Positions 31,301-40,772 of a DNA stretch of 43,595 nt are shown here, one piece after another (the first letter of the stretch is position 1; every line of letters begins with the position of its first letter). The position numbers and the translations under genes are program-made. The notes below the pieces were generated by a model. That model saw only the letters and a program-made list of their open reading frames with translations, was not told where the DNA came from and did no database searches. Origin of the DNA: Microbacteriaceae bacterium (GTDB taxonomy: Bacteria; Actinomycetota; Actinomycetes; Actinomycetales; Microbacteriaceae); the NCBI GenBank assembly GCA_014377425.1, contig JACMPQ010000009.1, forward strand, positions 1 to 43,595. The letters are read 5' to 3'.

Positions 31301-34300
31301 TGGGCTGGAGTAACCCGCCGGTACCGTGGTCAGAGTTCGAGCGCGCCCTTTCCGATGCCCATCGCCCCGGTGCACCGCCGAGTGGGGCAGACGGCGGCGA
31401 TAGCCCAGCATGGTCGGCCAAACGTCAGCCCTATCGGCTCAGTGTCGAGCCAAAAAACAAACCAGATAACGAACAGGAAAAAACCGAACAGGAAAACGCC
31501 GGGCCAGAAAGTCGCGCACCCAAGAGTCCTACCCGCCAGAAACCACGAATAGTTCGCTACGCCGAATTACACGCGCACTCCAATTTCAGCTTTCTTGATG
31601 GCGCCTCCTCTCCCGAAGAACTGCTTGAAGAGTCCGCCCGCCTCGGCCTGCATGCCCTCGGACTCACCGATCACAACGGCCTCTACGGAATCGTGAGGAT
31701 GGCCGAAGTCGCCGAAAGTTTCCCGCAGATCGCCACCGTCTTTGGCGCCGAACTGTCTCTAGACCTCACCGCCCCGCAGCTCGGTGTTGCTGAGCCGGAG
31801 GGCAGCCATCTCGTCGTTCTCGCCCGACGCGAAGACGGCTATCACCGACTCGCCGGGGCCATCACCGCAGCGCAGCTCGCCGGCGGAGAAAAAGGTCGCC
31901 CGGTCTACGATCTCGACGACCTCGCCGAACAGGCCGCCCAACAATGGATTGTGCTCACCGGATGCCGCAAGGGTCGGGTACGCCAGGCGCTCTCCGGTAG
32001 CGCCGACCACGGCGATCAGCTCCGCGCCGCCACCATCGAACTCGATTGCCTGGTCGACCGTTTTGGCCGCGATAACGTGGTAGTGGAACTCATTGACCAG
32101 GGCTACCCCCTCGACAGTGACCACAATGATGCCCTCTACGAGTTGGCAAAACGGCGGGGTCTTCCGGCGATCGCCACCGGCAACGTGCACTATGCCACCC
32201 CCCGCCAGCACCATCTGGCGACCGCGCTGTCTGCCGTGCGGGCCCGGCGCAGCCTCGACGAAATGGACGGCTGGCTACCGGCATCCGGGTCGGCCCACCT
32301 GCGCTCCGGGAGCGAAATGGCTGCGCGTTTTGCCCGCTACCCCGGGGCGGTAGAGCGCACGATCGAAATCGCCGACGACCTCAGCTTTCGCCTGCGCAAC
32401 GCCAAGCCGGGTCTACCCAAACAACGGGTGCCTGCGGGGTTCACCCCCATGACGTGGCTCAGCAAACTCGTCTGGGATGGCGTCGCCAGCTGTTACCCCA
32501 GCCTCACCTCGGCGAATCGGGAGCGCATCGAACGCGAGCTTGAGGTCATCAGAATCAAAGACTTTTCGGGCTACTTTCTGATCGTTCACGACATCGTCGC
32601 GTTTGCGAAGAGTCAAGGTATTTTGTGCCAGGGCCGAGGATCGGCCGCTAACTCCGCGGTCTGTTTTGTGCTCGGCATCACCGCCGTCGACTCAATCTTC
32701 TACAAGCTGCCGTTCGAGCGCTTCCTCTCCAGCATGCGCGACGAAGAACCCGACATCGACGTCGATTTCGACTCCGATCGCCGCGAAGAGGTCATTCAAT
32801 ACGTCTACGAAAAGTACGGTCGCAACAACGCCGCCCAGGTCGCCAACGTCATCACCTATCGCCCCAAATTTGCCGTGCGGGATATGGCGAAGGCGCTCGG
32901 GTTCTCCCCGGGACAGCAGGATGCCTGGTCGAAGCAGGTGGAGCGTTGGGGCTCCACGGTATCCAGTTCCGACCACGACATCCCGGCGGCGGTGGTCGAC
33001 CTTGCCCACGAGGTGCTCAAATTTCCGCGGCACCTCGGCATTCACTCCGGCGGCATGGTGCTCACCGACCGTCCGGTCGGGGATGTGGTGCCGATCGAAC
33101 ACGCACGGATGGAAAAACGCACCGTGGTGCAGTGGGACAAAGACGACTGCGCCTGGATGGGGTTAGTCAAATTCGATCTTCTCGGGCTCGGCATGCTCGC
33201 CGCCCTGCAGCACACCTTCACGATGGTGAACGACTCCCTCGGCGAGTCCTGGAGCCTTGCCACCCTCCCGCGCGAGGAGGCGGGCGTCTACGATCAGCTC
33301 TGTCGAGCAGACTCGGTCGGGGTTTTTCAGGTGGAGAGCCGCGCCCAAATGGGGCTTCTTCCCCGGCTACAACCGCGCAAATTTTACGACCTCGTGGTGC
33401 AGATCGCACTCGTGCGTCCCGGTCCGATTCAGGGTGGTGCCGTGCATCCCTTCGTACGTCGAAAACTGGGCGAAGAACCCATTACCTATCTGCATCCCAA
33501 GCTCGAAGAGCCGCTGGAGCGCACCCTTGGCATTCCCGTTTTTCAGGAACAGCTCATGCAAATCGCTATGGCGGTCGGGGGGTGTACCGGCGAAGATGCC
33601 GACCTCCTGCGTCGCGCTATGGGCTCCAAGCGCGGCGTCGAGCGCATCGAGTCGCTGCGTGCCACCCTGTACGCCGGAATGGCCGACAACGGCATAACCG
33701 GTGAACCCGCCGACGACATCTATGGCAAAATTCAGGCCTTCGCCAACTTTGGTTTCGCCGAAAGCCACTCACTCAGCTTTGGGCTACTCGTTTATGCCAG
33801 CGCATGGCTGCGGCTGCACTACCCGGCCGCCTTCCTCGCCGCCCTGCTGCGCTCCCAACCGATGGGCTTCTACTCCCCGGCCACCCTCGTCGCCGATGCC
33901 CGCCGCCACGGCGTTCAGGTGCGACGCCCCGACATCCTTCAATCCGAAGCGGATGCCTCGCTTGAAACTCTCACGCGGGCACCTCGCCACGCGCCGCCCA
34001 CCGGATCCATAGCCAACCCGTCGCCCGCTAGGCCAGGGGAGGCAAAGCCAACCGGCTCGCCGGGTTGCCTGCACTTCGAACAGCCCACAGTGCCGATCTT
34101 CGACCGCACCGCCGCCTTCGACTGCGACGACCATCGCCGAGACGGGGAATTCGCGGTTCGGCTAGGGCTATCCGAGATTCGTGGCATCGGAGCAGAACTT
34201 GCCAAAAAAATTGTCGCCGAGCGTGTTGCATACGGCGACTATCTCGATCTTCCCGAGCTCGTGCATCGCACCGGCCTCGAAACCGCCCAACTGGAGGCGT

Positions 34301-34854
34301 TGGCGTCGGCCGGTGCTTTCGAATCGTTCGGACTCACCCAGCGCGAAGCCCTCTGGGCCGCCGGGGATGCCGCCCAAAACCGGGCCGAATTTCTCAGCCA
34401 CAGCCATGTGTCGGTGCAGCCACCCCTGTTCGAGCTACAAAGCGAAGGCGAAACCCTTATCTCCGACCTGTGGGCCACGGGAATCTCCCCTGCAGATCAT
34501 CCGGTGCGCCATGTGCGGGATGCACTCGACCGCCGCGGTGTGTTGTCGTCCGCCGGGCTCAGGGTCGCCGAATCCGGCCGACGGGTTGAGGTAGCGGGGA
34601 TGGTTACCCACCGTCAACGCCCCGCCACCGCCAGCGGTATCACCTTCCTCAACTTGGAAGACGAAACCGGACTCGTGAACGTCATCTGCAGTGTTGGGGT
34701 GTGGAAACGGTACCGAAGCATCACGCGCGGGGCGCCCGCCATGATCGTGCGCGGCATACTCGAGCGCTCCAAAGAGGGGGTGACAAACCTCCTTGCCGAC
34801 CGTTTCGAAACTCTCACTCTCACCGTCACCACCACCTCACGCGATTTCCGCTGA
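31300..34854 (+). CDS. dnaE2: DnaE2: error-prone DNA polymerase III alpha subunit
   Basis: 1184 residues. An acidic, variable N-terminus of about 85 residues precedes the PHP domain (YAELHAHSNFSFLDGASSPEELLEESARLGLHALGLTDHNGLYG). The C-family polymerase core follows: GRGSAANSAVCFVLGIT and the catalytic aspartates in EPDIDVDFDSDRREEV (about residue 485). A helix-hairpin-helix and an OB fold (RVEVAGMVTHRQRPATASGITFLNLEDETGLVNVI) close the protein. A Pro/Gly-rich spacer lies at about 890-920. DnaE2 lacks proofreading and copies past lesions with ImuA' and ImuB. The operon is controlled by the LexA box at 28492. Confidence 0.96.
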   Translation: MGWSNPPVPWSEFERALSDAHRPGAPPSGADGGDSPAWSAKRQPYRLSVEPKNKPDNEQEKTEQENAGPESRAPKSPTRQKPRIVRYAELHAHSNFSFLDGASSPEELLEESARLGLHALGLTDHNGLYGIVRMAEVAESFPQIATVFGAELSLDLTAPQLGVAEPEGSHLVVLARREDGYHRLAGAITAAQLAGGEKGRPVYDLDDLAEQAAQQWIVLTGCRKGRVRQALSGSADHGDQLRAATIELDCLVDRFGRDNVVVELIDQGYPLDSDHNDALYELAKRRGLPAIATGNVHYATPRQHHLATALSAVRARRSLDEMDGWLPASGSAHLRSGSEMAARFARYPGAVERTIEIADDLSFRLRNAKPGLPKQRVPAGFTPMTWLSKLVWDGVASCYPSLTSANRERIERELEVIRIKDFSGYFLIVHDIVAFAKSQGILCQGRGSAANSAVCFVLGITAVDSIFYKLPFERFLSSMRDEEPDIDVDFDSDRREEVIQYVYEKYGRNNAAQVANVITYRPKFAVRDMAKALGFSPGQQDAWSKQVERWGSTVSSSDHDIPAAVVDLAHEVLKFPRHLGIHSGGMVLTDRPVGDVVPIEHARMEKRTVVQWDKDDCAWMGLVKFDLLGLGMLAALQHTFTMVNDSLGESWSLATLPREEAGVYDQLCRADSVGVFQVESRAQMGLLPRLQPRKFYDLVVQIALVRPGPIQGGAVHPFVRRKLGEEPITYLHPKLEEPLERTLGIPVFQEQLMQIAMAVGGCTGEDADLLRRAMGSKRGVERIESLRATLYAGMADNGITGEPADDIYGKIQAFANFGFAESHSLSFGLLVYASAWLRLHYPAAFLAALLRSQPMGFYSPATLVADARRHGVQVRRPDILQSEADASLETLTRAPRHAPPTGSIANPSPARPGEAKPTGSPGCLHFEQPTVPIFDRTAAFDCDDHRRDGEFAVRLGLSEIRGIGAELAKKIVAERVAYGDYLDLPELVHRTGLETAQLEALASAGAFESFGLTQREALWAAGDAAQNRAEFLSHSHVSVQPPLFELQSEGETLISDLWATGISPADHPVRHVRDALDRRGVLSSAGLRVAESGRRVEVAGMVTHRQRPATASGITFLNLEDETGLVNVICSVGVWKRYRSITRGAPAMIVRGILERSKEGVTNLLADRFETLTLTVTTTSRDFR

Positions 34855-34931
34855 GGCCGAGAATGCCCAGACCAAACACCGCTCGGTACCCTACCGGCGG
34901 CGCCATGCACGTCAGAGCAGAGCCAAACGAG

Positions 34932-36719
34932 TCAGCGTCCGCGCGACACATTCCGTCGCAGTAAGTCAATCCGTGCCTGCAGCTGAGTCACTGTCGCGGA
35001 GCCCACCGCGGGGCCACCACAGACGCGCCGGAGTTCGGCGTGCACAATGCCGTGTGGCTCGCCGGTTAATTTGGCGCGCATCCCCACCAGACTGTTCAGT
35101 AGTTTGCGCTGCTCGGCGAGGGTTCGATACAGCGCCGTTGACTGCACGGGCGGCTCCCCCGCGGCCAAAAGCTCTTTCTCTTTCTCGCTAAACCGCCGGG
35201 ACTGGCGAGCCTGGCGCTGTTTCAGCAGATCGCTCACCTGCTCAGGATCAAGCAAACCCGGGATCCCGATAAAGTCGAGCTCTTCATCGCTGCCCGGTTC
35301 GGCAAGCGAACCGTATTCTTCGCCGTCAAACAGCACCCGGTCGAAGGTTGCCGTCGACTCGATGGCCTCCCAGCTAAATTCCTCCAGAAGCGAATCGCAT
35401 GCCATCTCCTCGCGTTCCGCGCCGTCGAGCAGGTGATCGTCGAGGCCGTCATTCTCCACCCGTCGGTCTAGCGCGTGATCACGCTCCACCTCCAGCATCG
35501 CAGCGAGGGCCATGAGCGGTTTCACGCTCGGCACAAAAATACTTGCCGTTTCTCCCCGGCGACGGGTTCGCACGAACCGTCCAACGGCCTGAGCAAAATA
35601 CAGTGGGGTGGAGGCTGAGGTCGCGTAAACACCGACAGCCAGGCGCGGTACATCGACGCCTTCGGAGACCATCCGCACGGCCACCATCCAGCGGCTTGTT
35701 CCGTGCGAAAATTCATGGATCTTGTCGCTGGCCTCACTCTCATCGGAAAGCACCACGGTGGGCGCCTCACCGGTGATTCCACGCAAGATGCGCGCGTAGG
35801 CTTTGGCCGCGAAATGGTCGGTGGCAATGACAAGCCCACCGGCGTCGGCAACCGAATGTCGCACCTCGGTGAGCCGGCGATCGGCGGCGCGCAGCACCGA
35901 AGCGATCCATTCCCCGTCGGGGTTGAGCGCGGTTCGCCAGGCCTGAGCGGTGACATCCCGCGTGTCGCCTTCGCCAAGCTTCGCCTCCATCTCGTCACCC
36001 ATTTTGGTGCGCCAGCGCATTTTTCCGGCGTAGGCCATAAAGATCACCGGACGCACGACACCGTCGGCTAGAGCGCGGCCGTAGCCGTAGTTGTAGTCGG
36101 TTTGCGAGATCCGGATACCGTGCTCGTCGGGCAAATAGCTCACGAATGGGATCGGCGCGGTGTCGGTGCGAAACGGGGTGCCGGTGAGCGACAGGCGGCG
36201 GGTTGCCGGCTCGAACGCTTCACGAATGGCGTCGCCCCAGCTGAGGGCATCGCCGCCGTGGTGCACCTCATCCAATATCACAAGGGAGCGGCGATCTTCG
36301 GTGAGCGCACGGTGCAGCGCCGGAGCCATCGCAACCTGCGCATAGGTAACCGCGACCCCGTGATACTGGCGCCCGCCGGTGCCGTGGTGGTTACGAAACT
36401 GCGGATTGAGCCGGATGCTGGCGCGATCTGCGGCATCCGCCCATTGCCGTTTCAGGTGCTCGGTCGGCGCGACAACGGTTATCCGGTCAATGATCCGCCG
36501 ATGCAGGAGTTCTGCCGCCAGTCGCAGAGCAAAGGTAGTCTTGCCGGCGCCCGGAGTAGCCGCGGCCAGAAAGTCTCGCGGCTCGGTTTCAAAGTAGAGA
36601 TCGAGTGCCTCTGCTTGCCACGCCCGCAGCCGCTCCGCGGTTCCTCGAGCGGCTCGCTCAGGAAAGGCCGGGGATAGGTGTTCGGCTGCAAAGGTGCCAA
36701 ACGATAACGGGATACTCAC
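34932..36719 (-). CDS. DEAD/DEAH-box helicase, RadD-like (SF2)
   Basis: 595 residues from the GTG at 36719; the frame is open to 36776, but VSIPLSFGTFAAEHL is the likely start. No ribosome-binding site precedes the GTG and a TATTGT lies about 12 bases upstream, so it may be leaderless. Motif I is ATPGAGKTTFALR, motif II DEVHH (DEVH box), motif III SLTGTPFRTD, motif VI QAVGRFVRTRR. A C-terminal accessory region of about 170 residues (GLLDPEQVSDLLKQRQARQSRRFSEKEKELL) has no known motif. It probably unwinds or translocates on DNA in repair, as RadD does; convergent placement next to dnaE2 fits but does not prove this. Confidence 0.85.
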   Translation of the reverse strand: MSIPLSFGTFAAEHLSPAFPERAARGTAERLRAWQAEALDLYFETEPRDFLAAATPGAGKTTFALRLAAELLHRRIIDRITVVAPTEHLKRQWADAADRASIRLNPQFRNHHGTGGRQYHGVAVTYAQVAMAPALHRALTEDRRSLVILDEVHHGGDALSWGDAIREAFEPATRRLSLTGTPFRTDTAPIPFVSYLPDEHGIRISQTDYNYGYGRALADGVVRPVIFMAYAGKMRWRTKMGDEMEAKLGEGDTRDVTAQAWRTALNPDGEWIASVLRAADRRLTEVRHSVADAGGLVIATDHFAAKAYARILRGITGEAPTVVLSDESEASDKIHEFSHGTSRWMVAVRMVSEGVDVPRLAVGVYATSASTPLYFAQAVGRFVRTRRRGETASIFVPSVKPLMALAAMLEVERDHALDRRVENDGLDDHLLDGAEREEMACDSLLEEFSWEAIESTATFDRVLFDGEEYGSLAEPGSDEELDFIGIPGLLDPEQVSDLLKQRQARQSRRFSEKEKELLAAGEPPVQSTALYRTLAEQRKLLNSLVGMRAKLTGEPHGIVHAELRRVCGGPAVGSATVTQLQARIDLLRRNVSRGR

Positions 36720-36781
36720 TGTCAATGACAATACCCGAGGCCCACGGAGCGACGTGCCTCGTGAGCAGGTACGCATAACGA

Positions 36782-36813
36782 AAACCCCTCGCCAGCGAGC
36801 CGGCGAGGGGTTT
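36782..36813. terminator. Strong terminator hairpin, 12-bp perfect stem
   Basis: AAACCCCTCGCC and GGCGAGGGGTTT pair perfectly around an 8-nt loop, with A and T runs on either side. It terminates the GlsB-like gene (-) and separates it from the helicase promoter. Confidence 0.85.
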
Positions 36814-36828
36814 ATTCGTCAAGCAGAT

Positions 36829-37095
36829 TCAGGCCTTGCGAGTTCGTTTGGCTACGAGCCCGTAGACGAGCAGCACGACGATTGAGCCGAGAATGGCGAG
36901 GAGCCAGGTTTTAATATCGAAGAACCCACCCAGATTTACGCCGAAGACGGCACCGCCGATAAATCCACCCAGAAGTGCGCCGACTACGCCGAGCACCAGG
37001 GTGATCAGCCAGCCACCGCCCTGAGTTCCCGGCAGAATCGCCTTGGCGATTGCGCCTGCGATGAGTCCAAGGATTATCCATCCGATGATTCCCAT
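36829..37095 (-). CDS. GlsB/YeaQ/YmgE family stress-response membrane protein
   Basis: 88 residues. The ATG at 37095 is chosen because GGAGG lies 5 bases before it and MGIIGWIILGLIAGAIAKAILPG is the usual family start; the longer frame from 37155 has no such site. Three membrane helices, with GGGWLITLVLGVVGALLGGFIGG in the middle and a basic end (VAKRTRKA). The family is induced by stress and stationary phase; the molecular role is not known. Confidence 0.92.
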   Translation of the reverse strand: MGIIGWIILGLIAGAIAKAILPGTQGGGWLITLVLGVVGALLGGFIGGAVFGVNLGGFFDIKTWLLAILGSIVVLLVYGLVAKRTRKA

Positions 37096-37304
37096 TACGA
37101 CCTCCCAGTCGATATCTGCGCCGTCAGGTTTCGGCGACGTTTTTGATTTTTTCACGGCACTTTTTGGGCGTCAATATCGCACGTAGAGGGTTGACAGAAT
37201 TTGAAACGAGCGATATTTCGGCAACAGACCTTTGGCGGCCCAACACTCGTAATTGTGACTCCGGGGGGCTGGTATCAATCGGCGCCGTCCGTCACGCTTG
37301 GCCC

Positions 37305-38069
37305 ATGACCCAATTGCATCCATGGTCTCGCTATGTGGCCCTCGGCGATTCATTCACTGAGGGCATTGGCGATCCCGACCCGCACAGTCCCGGAGGCCAT
37401 CGCGGGTGGGCCGACCGGGTTGCCGAAGTTCTCGCGACCAAGACCGATGATTTCGCCTACGCCAATCTCGCTATTCGCGGGCGGCTACTCGGCCCCATCG
37501 TCCAGGAACAGGTCGAGCCAGCGCTACTGCTTCGCCCCGACCTGATTAGCTTCTCTGCCGGTGGCAACGACATCATTCGCCCCAACACCGACCCGGATGT
37601 TGTCGCGTCGCAGCTCGCGGTGGCTGTGAACCGTTTGCGTTCCGACGGTGCCACAGTGGTCCTATTTACCGGACCGGATTTTCGCACCACCCCGGTTCTC
37701 GCCCGGTCGCGCGGGAAAGTGGCAATCTTCAACGAAAATCTGCGGGCCATCGCCGTTCAGTACGACGCAATTGTCGCCGACCTCTGGGCGCTTACCGAGC
37801 TTCGCGATTCCCGGATGTGGTCATCTGATCGACTGCATCTGTCACCTATCGGCCATAATGCAGTAGCCCGTATGGTACTCATTACCCTAGGCATAGCGAA
37901 TGACCTACGGCCCTTCGACTCTGGACCACCGACTAGGTTGTCGTGGAGCCAGGCCCGTGTCGACGACCTTGGTTGGGCCCGCGACTACCTTGTGCCGTGG
38001 GTGCTGCGCCGCATCCGTCATCAGTCCTCCGGCGACGGGATCGCAGCCAAACGACCCCACGCGGAGTGA
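37305..38069 (+). CDS. SGNH/GDSL-family hydrolase
   Basis: 254 residues from the ATG at 37305; the open frame extends 54 codons up, but no family sequence is there. Block I is YVALGDSFTEGIGDPDP (catalytic Ser in GDS), block III SAGGNDI, and block V SSDRLHLSPIGHNAVA (Asp and His). No signal peptide is seen, so it is cytosolic. Relatives are esterases or lipases of small substrates. No clear ribosome-binding site precedes the ATG, and the transcript may be leaderless. Confidence 0.9.
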   Translation: MTQLHPWSRYVALGDSFTEGIGDPDPHSPGGHRGWADRVAEVLATKTDDFAYANLAIRGRLLGPIVQEQVEPALLLRPDLISFSAGGNDIIRPNTDPDVVASQLAVAVNRLRSDGATVVLFTGPDFRTTPVLARSRGKVAIFNENLRAIAVQYDAIVADLWALTELRDSRMWSSDRLHLSPIGHNAVARMVLITLGIANDLRPFDSGPPTRLSWSQARVDDLGWARDYLVPWVLRRIRHQSSGDGIAAKRPHAE

Positions 38070-38114
38070 TACCCGGACCGCACCCTATGCCTGTCCACGG
38101 TTCATCCAGAGGAA

Positions 38115-38154
38115 TTAAAAAAACGGCCACCGAAGGAAGTACCCTCGGTGGCCG
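38115..38154 (-). terminator. Rho-independent terminator of the desaturase gene
   Basis: A 10-bp perfect stem (CGGCCACCGA / TCGGTGGCCG) with an 11-nt loop is followed on the minus strand by seven T residues and AA. Confidence 0.85.
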
Positions 38155-38169
38155 CCCAATGGTCCAGCT

Positions 38170-39270
38170 TCAGCGCCCCATAGCGTTTGCTGCGGGACAA
38201 TCGAAGGGATCGCCTCCGGCAGCAAGACCAACGCGGTTCAGGTAGCGAACGACGATGCCGTAGGACTGAGCAAGAGTCGTTTCAGTGTACAAGATGGTGT
38301 GCTTCGTGCAGTATTCCTTAGCCATTTCCTGCGCGCGCTTCAGGTGCGGGCGAGGCATGTTTGGGAAGAGGTGATGTTCGATCTGGTAGTTGAGCCCTCC
38401 CATGAAGGTGTCGACAACCCAGCCACCCGTGATGTTGCGGGAAGTAAGTACCTGCCGCCGGAGAAAATCGACCTTGGAGTCGTGCGGCAAAATCGGCATC
38501 CCCTTGTGGTTGGGCGCGAATGACGCTCCCATATACACGCCGAAAACGGCGAGCTGCACGCCTATGAAGGCGAACGCCATTCCCACGGGTAGCATGAGGA
38601 AAATCACGGTGCAGTAGGCGACGATTCGCGAGACGATCATGCTGATCTCGACCCATCGTTTGTCAACTTTGCCACGACCGAAGACGGTGCGCAGCCCGTG
38701 GATATGAAGGTTCAAGCCCTCGAGCATGAGCACGGGGAAGAAGAAGTAGCCCTGGTGCCGCGTAATCCACGCATACAGGCCACGCGACTTTGCCGCGTCG
38801 GCTTCGACGAAGGAGATGAAATCCCGCTCAATGTCGGGATCCTTGCCCAAAATGTTGGGGTTCGCGTGATGGCGGCTGTGCTTGGTCATCCACCAGGAGT
38901 AGCTAATACCGACGAAAAGATTCGCGAGGGTGCGCCCAGCCACGTCATTTGCCCGCCCGGATTCGAATACCTGGCGATGTGACGCCTCGTGCGCGAGGAA
39001 TGCGTACTGCGTAAGAATAATTCCGAGCACACCGGCAATGATGAGTTGGTACCAGGTCTGCCCAAGCAAAATGAAGCCGGCGATCGCGCCGCCGAGCGCA
39101 AGGGTGAGGACGGAAAACAGCATCACGTAGAATCCGGTACGGCGACGAAGAAGACCCGCATCGCGCACTGTGCGGAGCAAAGCCGAGTATTCCGTTGTCG
39201 GGTTACTGGACAAGCCCCCCGGCTTTGTTTTCGTGAAGCTGACGACGGGAGCCACGGTTGTTCCGCTCAT
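38170..39270 (-). CDS. Membrane fatty-acid desaturase
   Basis: 366 residues from an ATG with GAGGA upstream. The three histidine boxes of the diiron centre are present: HEASH (about residue 93), HSRHH (about 130) and QIEHH (about 300), with hydrophobic spans between (LFSVLTLALGGAIAGFILL; LIIAGVLGIILTQYAFLA). The layout matches acyl-lipid/acyl-CoA front-end-like desaturases (DesA3-type). It would introduce a cis double bond into membrane acyl chains and may supply unsaturated acyl groups to the OleABCD pathway in the same window. Regulation by cold is common in the family but not visible here. Confidence 0.93.
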   Translation of the reverse strand: MSGTTVAPVVSFTKTKPGGLSSNPTTEYSALLRTVRDAGLLRRRTGFYVMLFSVLTLALGGAIAGFILLGQTWYQLIIAGVLGIILTQYAFLAHEASHRQVFESGRANDVAGRTLANLFVGISYSWWMTKHSRHHANPNILGKDPDIERDFISFVEADAAKSRGLYAWITRHQGYFFFPVLMLEGLNLHIHGLRTVFGRGKVDKRWVEISMIVSRIVAYCTVIFLMLPVGMAFAFIGVQLAVFGVYMGASFAPNHKGMPILPHDSKVDFLRRQVLTSRNITGGWVVDTFMGGLNYQIEHHLFPNMPRPHLKRAQEMAKEYCTKHTILYTETTLAQSYGIVVRYLNRVGLAAGGDPFDCPAANAMGR

Positions 39271-39418
39271 AAATCCTCGTTTCGGCTGGTGACTTCGCAG
39301 TCGAAGGTTCGGAGCAGTCGCTCGTGCAGATTTGTAAAGGTTAGGGCCTTCCGCTGGGAGTCGCCTAAAGGACAGACCGTTCCCACCAAAACGCTTCGGC
39401 GATTGCGAAAAATTTTAG

Positions 39419-40741
39419 CTATTTTTCGATCAGGTCGAGGGGGTGAGTGAGTCGCCATCCCGCACCGGGGTCTTTCAAAGGCCTGTCAAGCGTGAGTGGC
39501 AGTTCCACCATGCTCTTTCCAGCGGTAAAGGTCACGGCACCCACGCGCTGCCCGCGGTCGGCGGTCACCAGCGGGGTTAAAACCACATGCCCACTGATGG
39601 TCGTGTCAGACCAGACAAACAGCGTGCGGTCTTGAACGCTTACGGCTTTGGCTCGAGAACCCCACTGGCTGTCGATCGCCGCGAAGGACTGACCCTTGGT
39701 CGATATTTGGATCGGATGAAATCCCGCTACAACTCCTACCAACATCGTCTGGATCGCGGCGTTGATCGACGGATGATCCATACCGCCCAATACGACCCCC
39801 ACCACGGTTAGGGTCGCCGAACCACTGGGATAGCGGGCTGAGAACAGCAGACACGCGCCAGCCTGTTCGAGGGTGCCGGTCTTAATCCCGTCGATCCCCG
39901 AGATCCCCAAGAGCTCATTGCTATTGGTGATGTGCCCCGCAACGGGGATGTCGAGCGTCTTGGTTGCCACGATCGCAGCAATAACCGGCTGCGCCACAGC
40001 CAGCATCCCGATTCCCACCAGATCTGCCGTGGTGCTGGTGTTCCGGGGGGAAATTCCGGTCGGTTCCACGATGGTCGTATGCGCGAAGCCATGGCGCGCC
40101 AACCATGCAGAGGTTGCCGCTACGTACGCCGGGGTTGACCCAAAGGCCCAGGTGGACAGGGTCTCGGCATAGTTATTGGCGGATGCCACGAGCATGGTTT
40201 CCATCACCTGGCGCTCACTCAGCACCAGACCGACCCGCACGGGCTCGACCTTGCCGTTGGCGGCGAAATAGGAACGGTACAGCGCAGCGTCGGCCGCCGT
40301 GAAAGTGATACCCGGACCTTCCTCACCCAGCGCCAGTGGTTTTTGTTCCAACACGACGAGCGCGGTGACGACTTTGGAAATGCTCGCGATCGGCAGTGGG
40401 CCGGTTTCGCCGTTGGAGGCAACAATGCCGGGTATTCCGACCGCCCCGATGGCGGCGGCGCCCACCTTCGGCCACTGAACGGTGGCGGCAGCGAGGTGTG
40501 TGGTTGGCGGTTCGGCAACGGCGACGCTGAGATTGCGGTACGGCGTGAGCAGGGTGATCGGAACGTAAACACCGACAGCGGCAAGAACGGCTAGTACGCC
40601 GATGGCGGCGACGCCGCGTCGGCTATTCAAGCGCCGTTGACGTTTGCCCGCAGCTCTCACCGCGGCAAGTGCTGTGGAGTGCGCCATCTCGCTGCCCAGA
40701 ACGATTTTCTTTCCTACGCCCATGGCTGTGTCCGTGCCCAT
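39419..40741 (-). CDS. D-alanyl-D-alanine carboxypeptidase (penicillin-binding protein, S11 family)
   Basis: 440 residues, possibly starting at a later Met (positions 7 or 19 of the frame). A membrane anchor lies at about 43-65 (GVAAIGVLAVLAAVGVYVPITLL). The penicillin-binding motifs are SISK (SxxK, about residue 119), SANNYAE (SxN) and KTGTLEQAG. It trims the last D-Ala from peptidoglycan stem peptides outside the membrane, setting the level of cross-linking. Unusually low similarity between motifs and the missing classic GxxD steps suggest a divergent Microbacteriaceae branch. Confidence 0.9.
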   Translation of the reverse strand: MGTDTAMGVGKKIVLGSEMAHSTALAAVRAAGKRQRRLNSRRGVAAIGVLAVLAAVGVYVPITLLTPYRNLSVAVAEPPTTHLAAATVQWPKVGAAAIGAVGIPGIVASNGETGPLPIASISKVVTALVVLEQKPLALGEEGPGITFTAADAALYRSYFAANGKVEPVRVGLVLSERQVMETMLVASANNYAETLSTWAFGSTPAYVAATSAWLARHGFAHTTIVEPTGISPRNTSTTADLVGIGMLAVAQPVIAAIVATKTLDIPVAGHITNSNELLGISGIDGIKTGTLEQAGACLLFSARYPSGSATLTVVGVVLGGMDHPSINAAIQTMLVGVVAGFHPIQISTKGQSFAAIDSQWGSRAKAVSVQDRTLFVWSDTTISGHVVLTPLVTADRGQRVGAVTFTAGKSMVELPLTLDRPLKDPGAGWRLTHPLDLIEK

Positions 40742-40772
40742 CCGTCAATTAGATTTTGGTCTGCCATACGCT

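Noticed and set aside
32946-33704. A 252-residue plus-strand frame inside dnaE2
   Set aside because: It is out of frame with the strongly conserved polymerase and rich in Arg/Ala, as shadow frames are in GC-rich genes.
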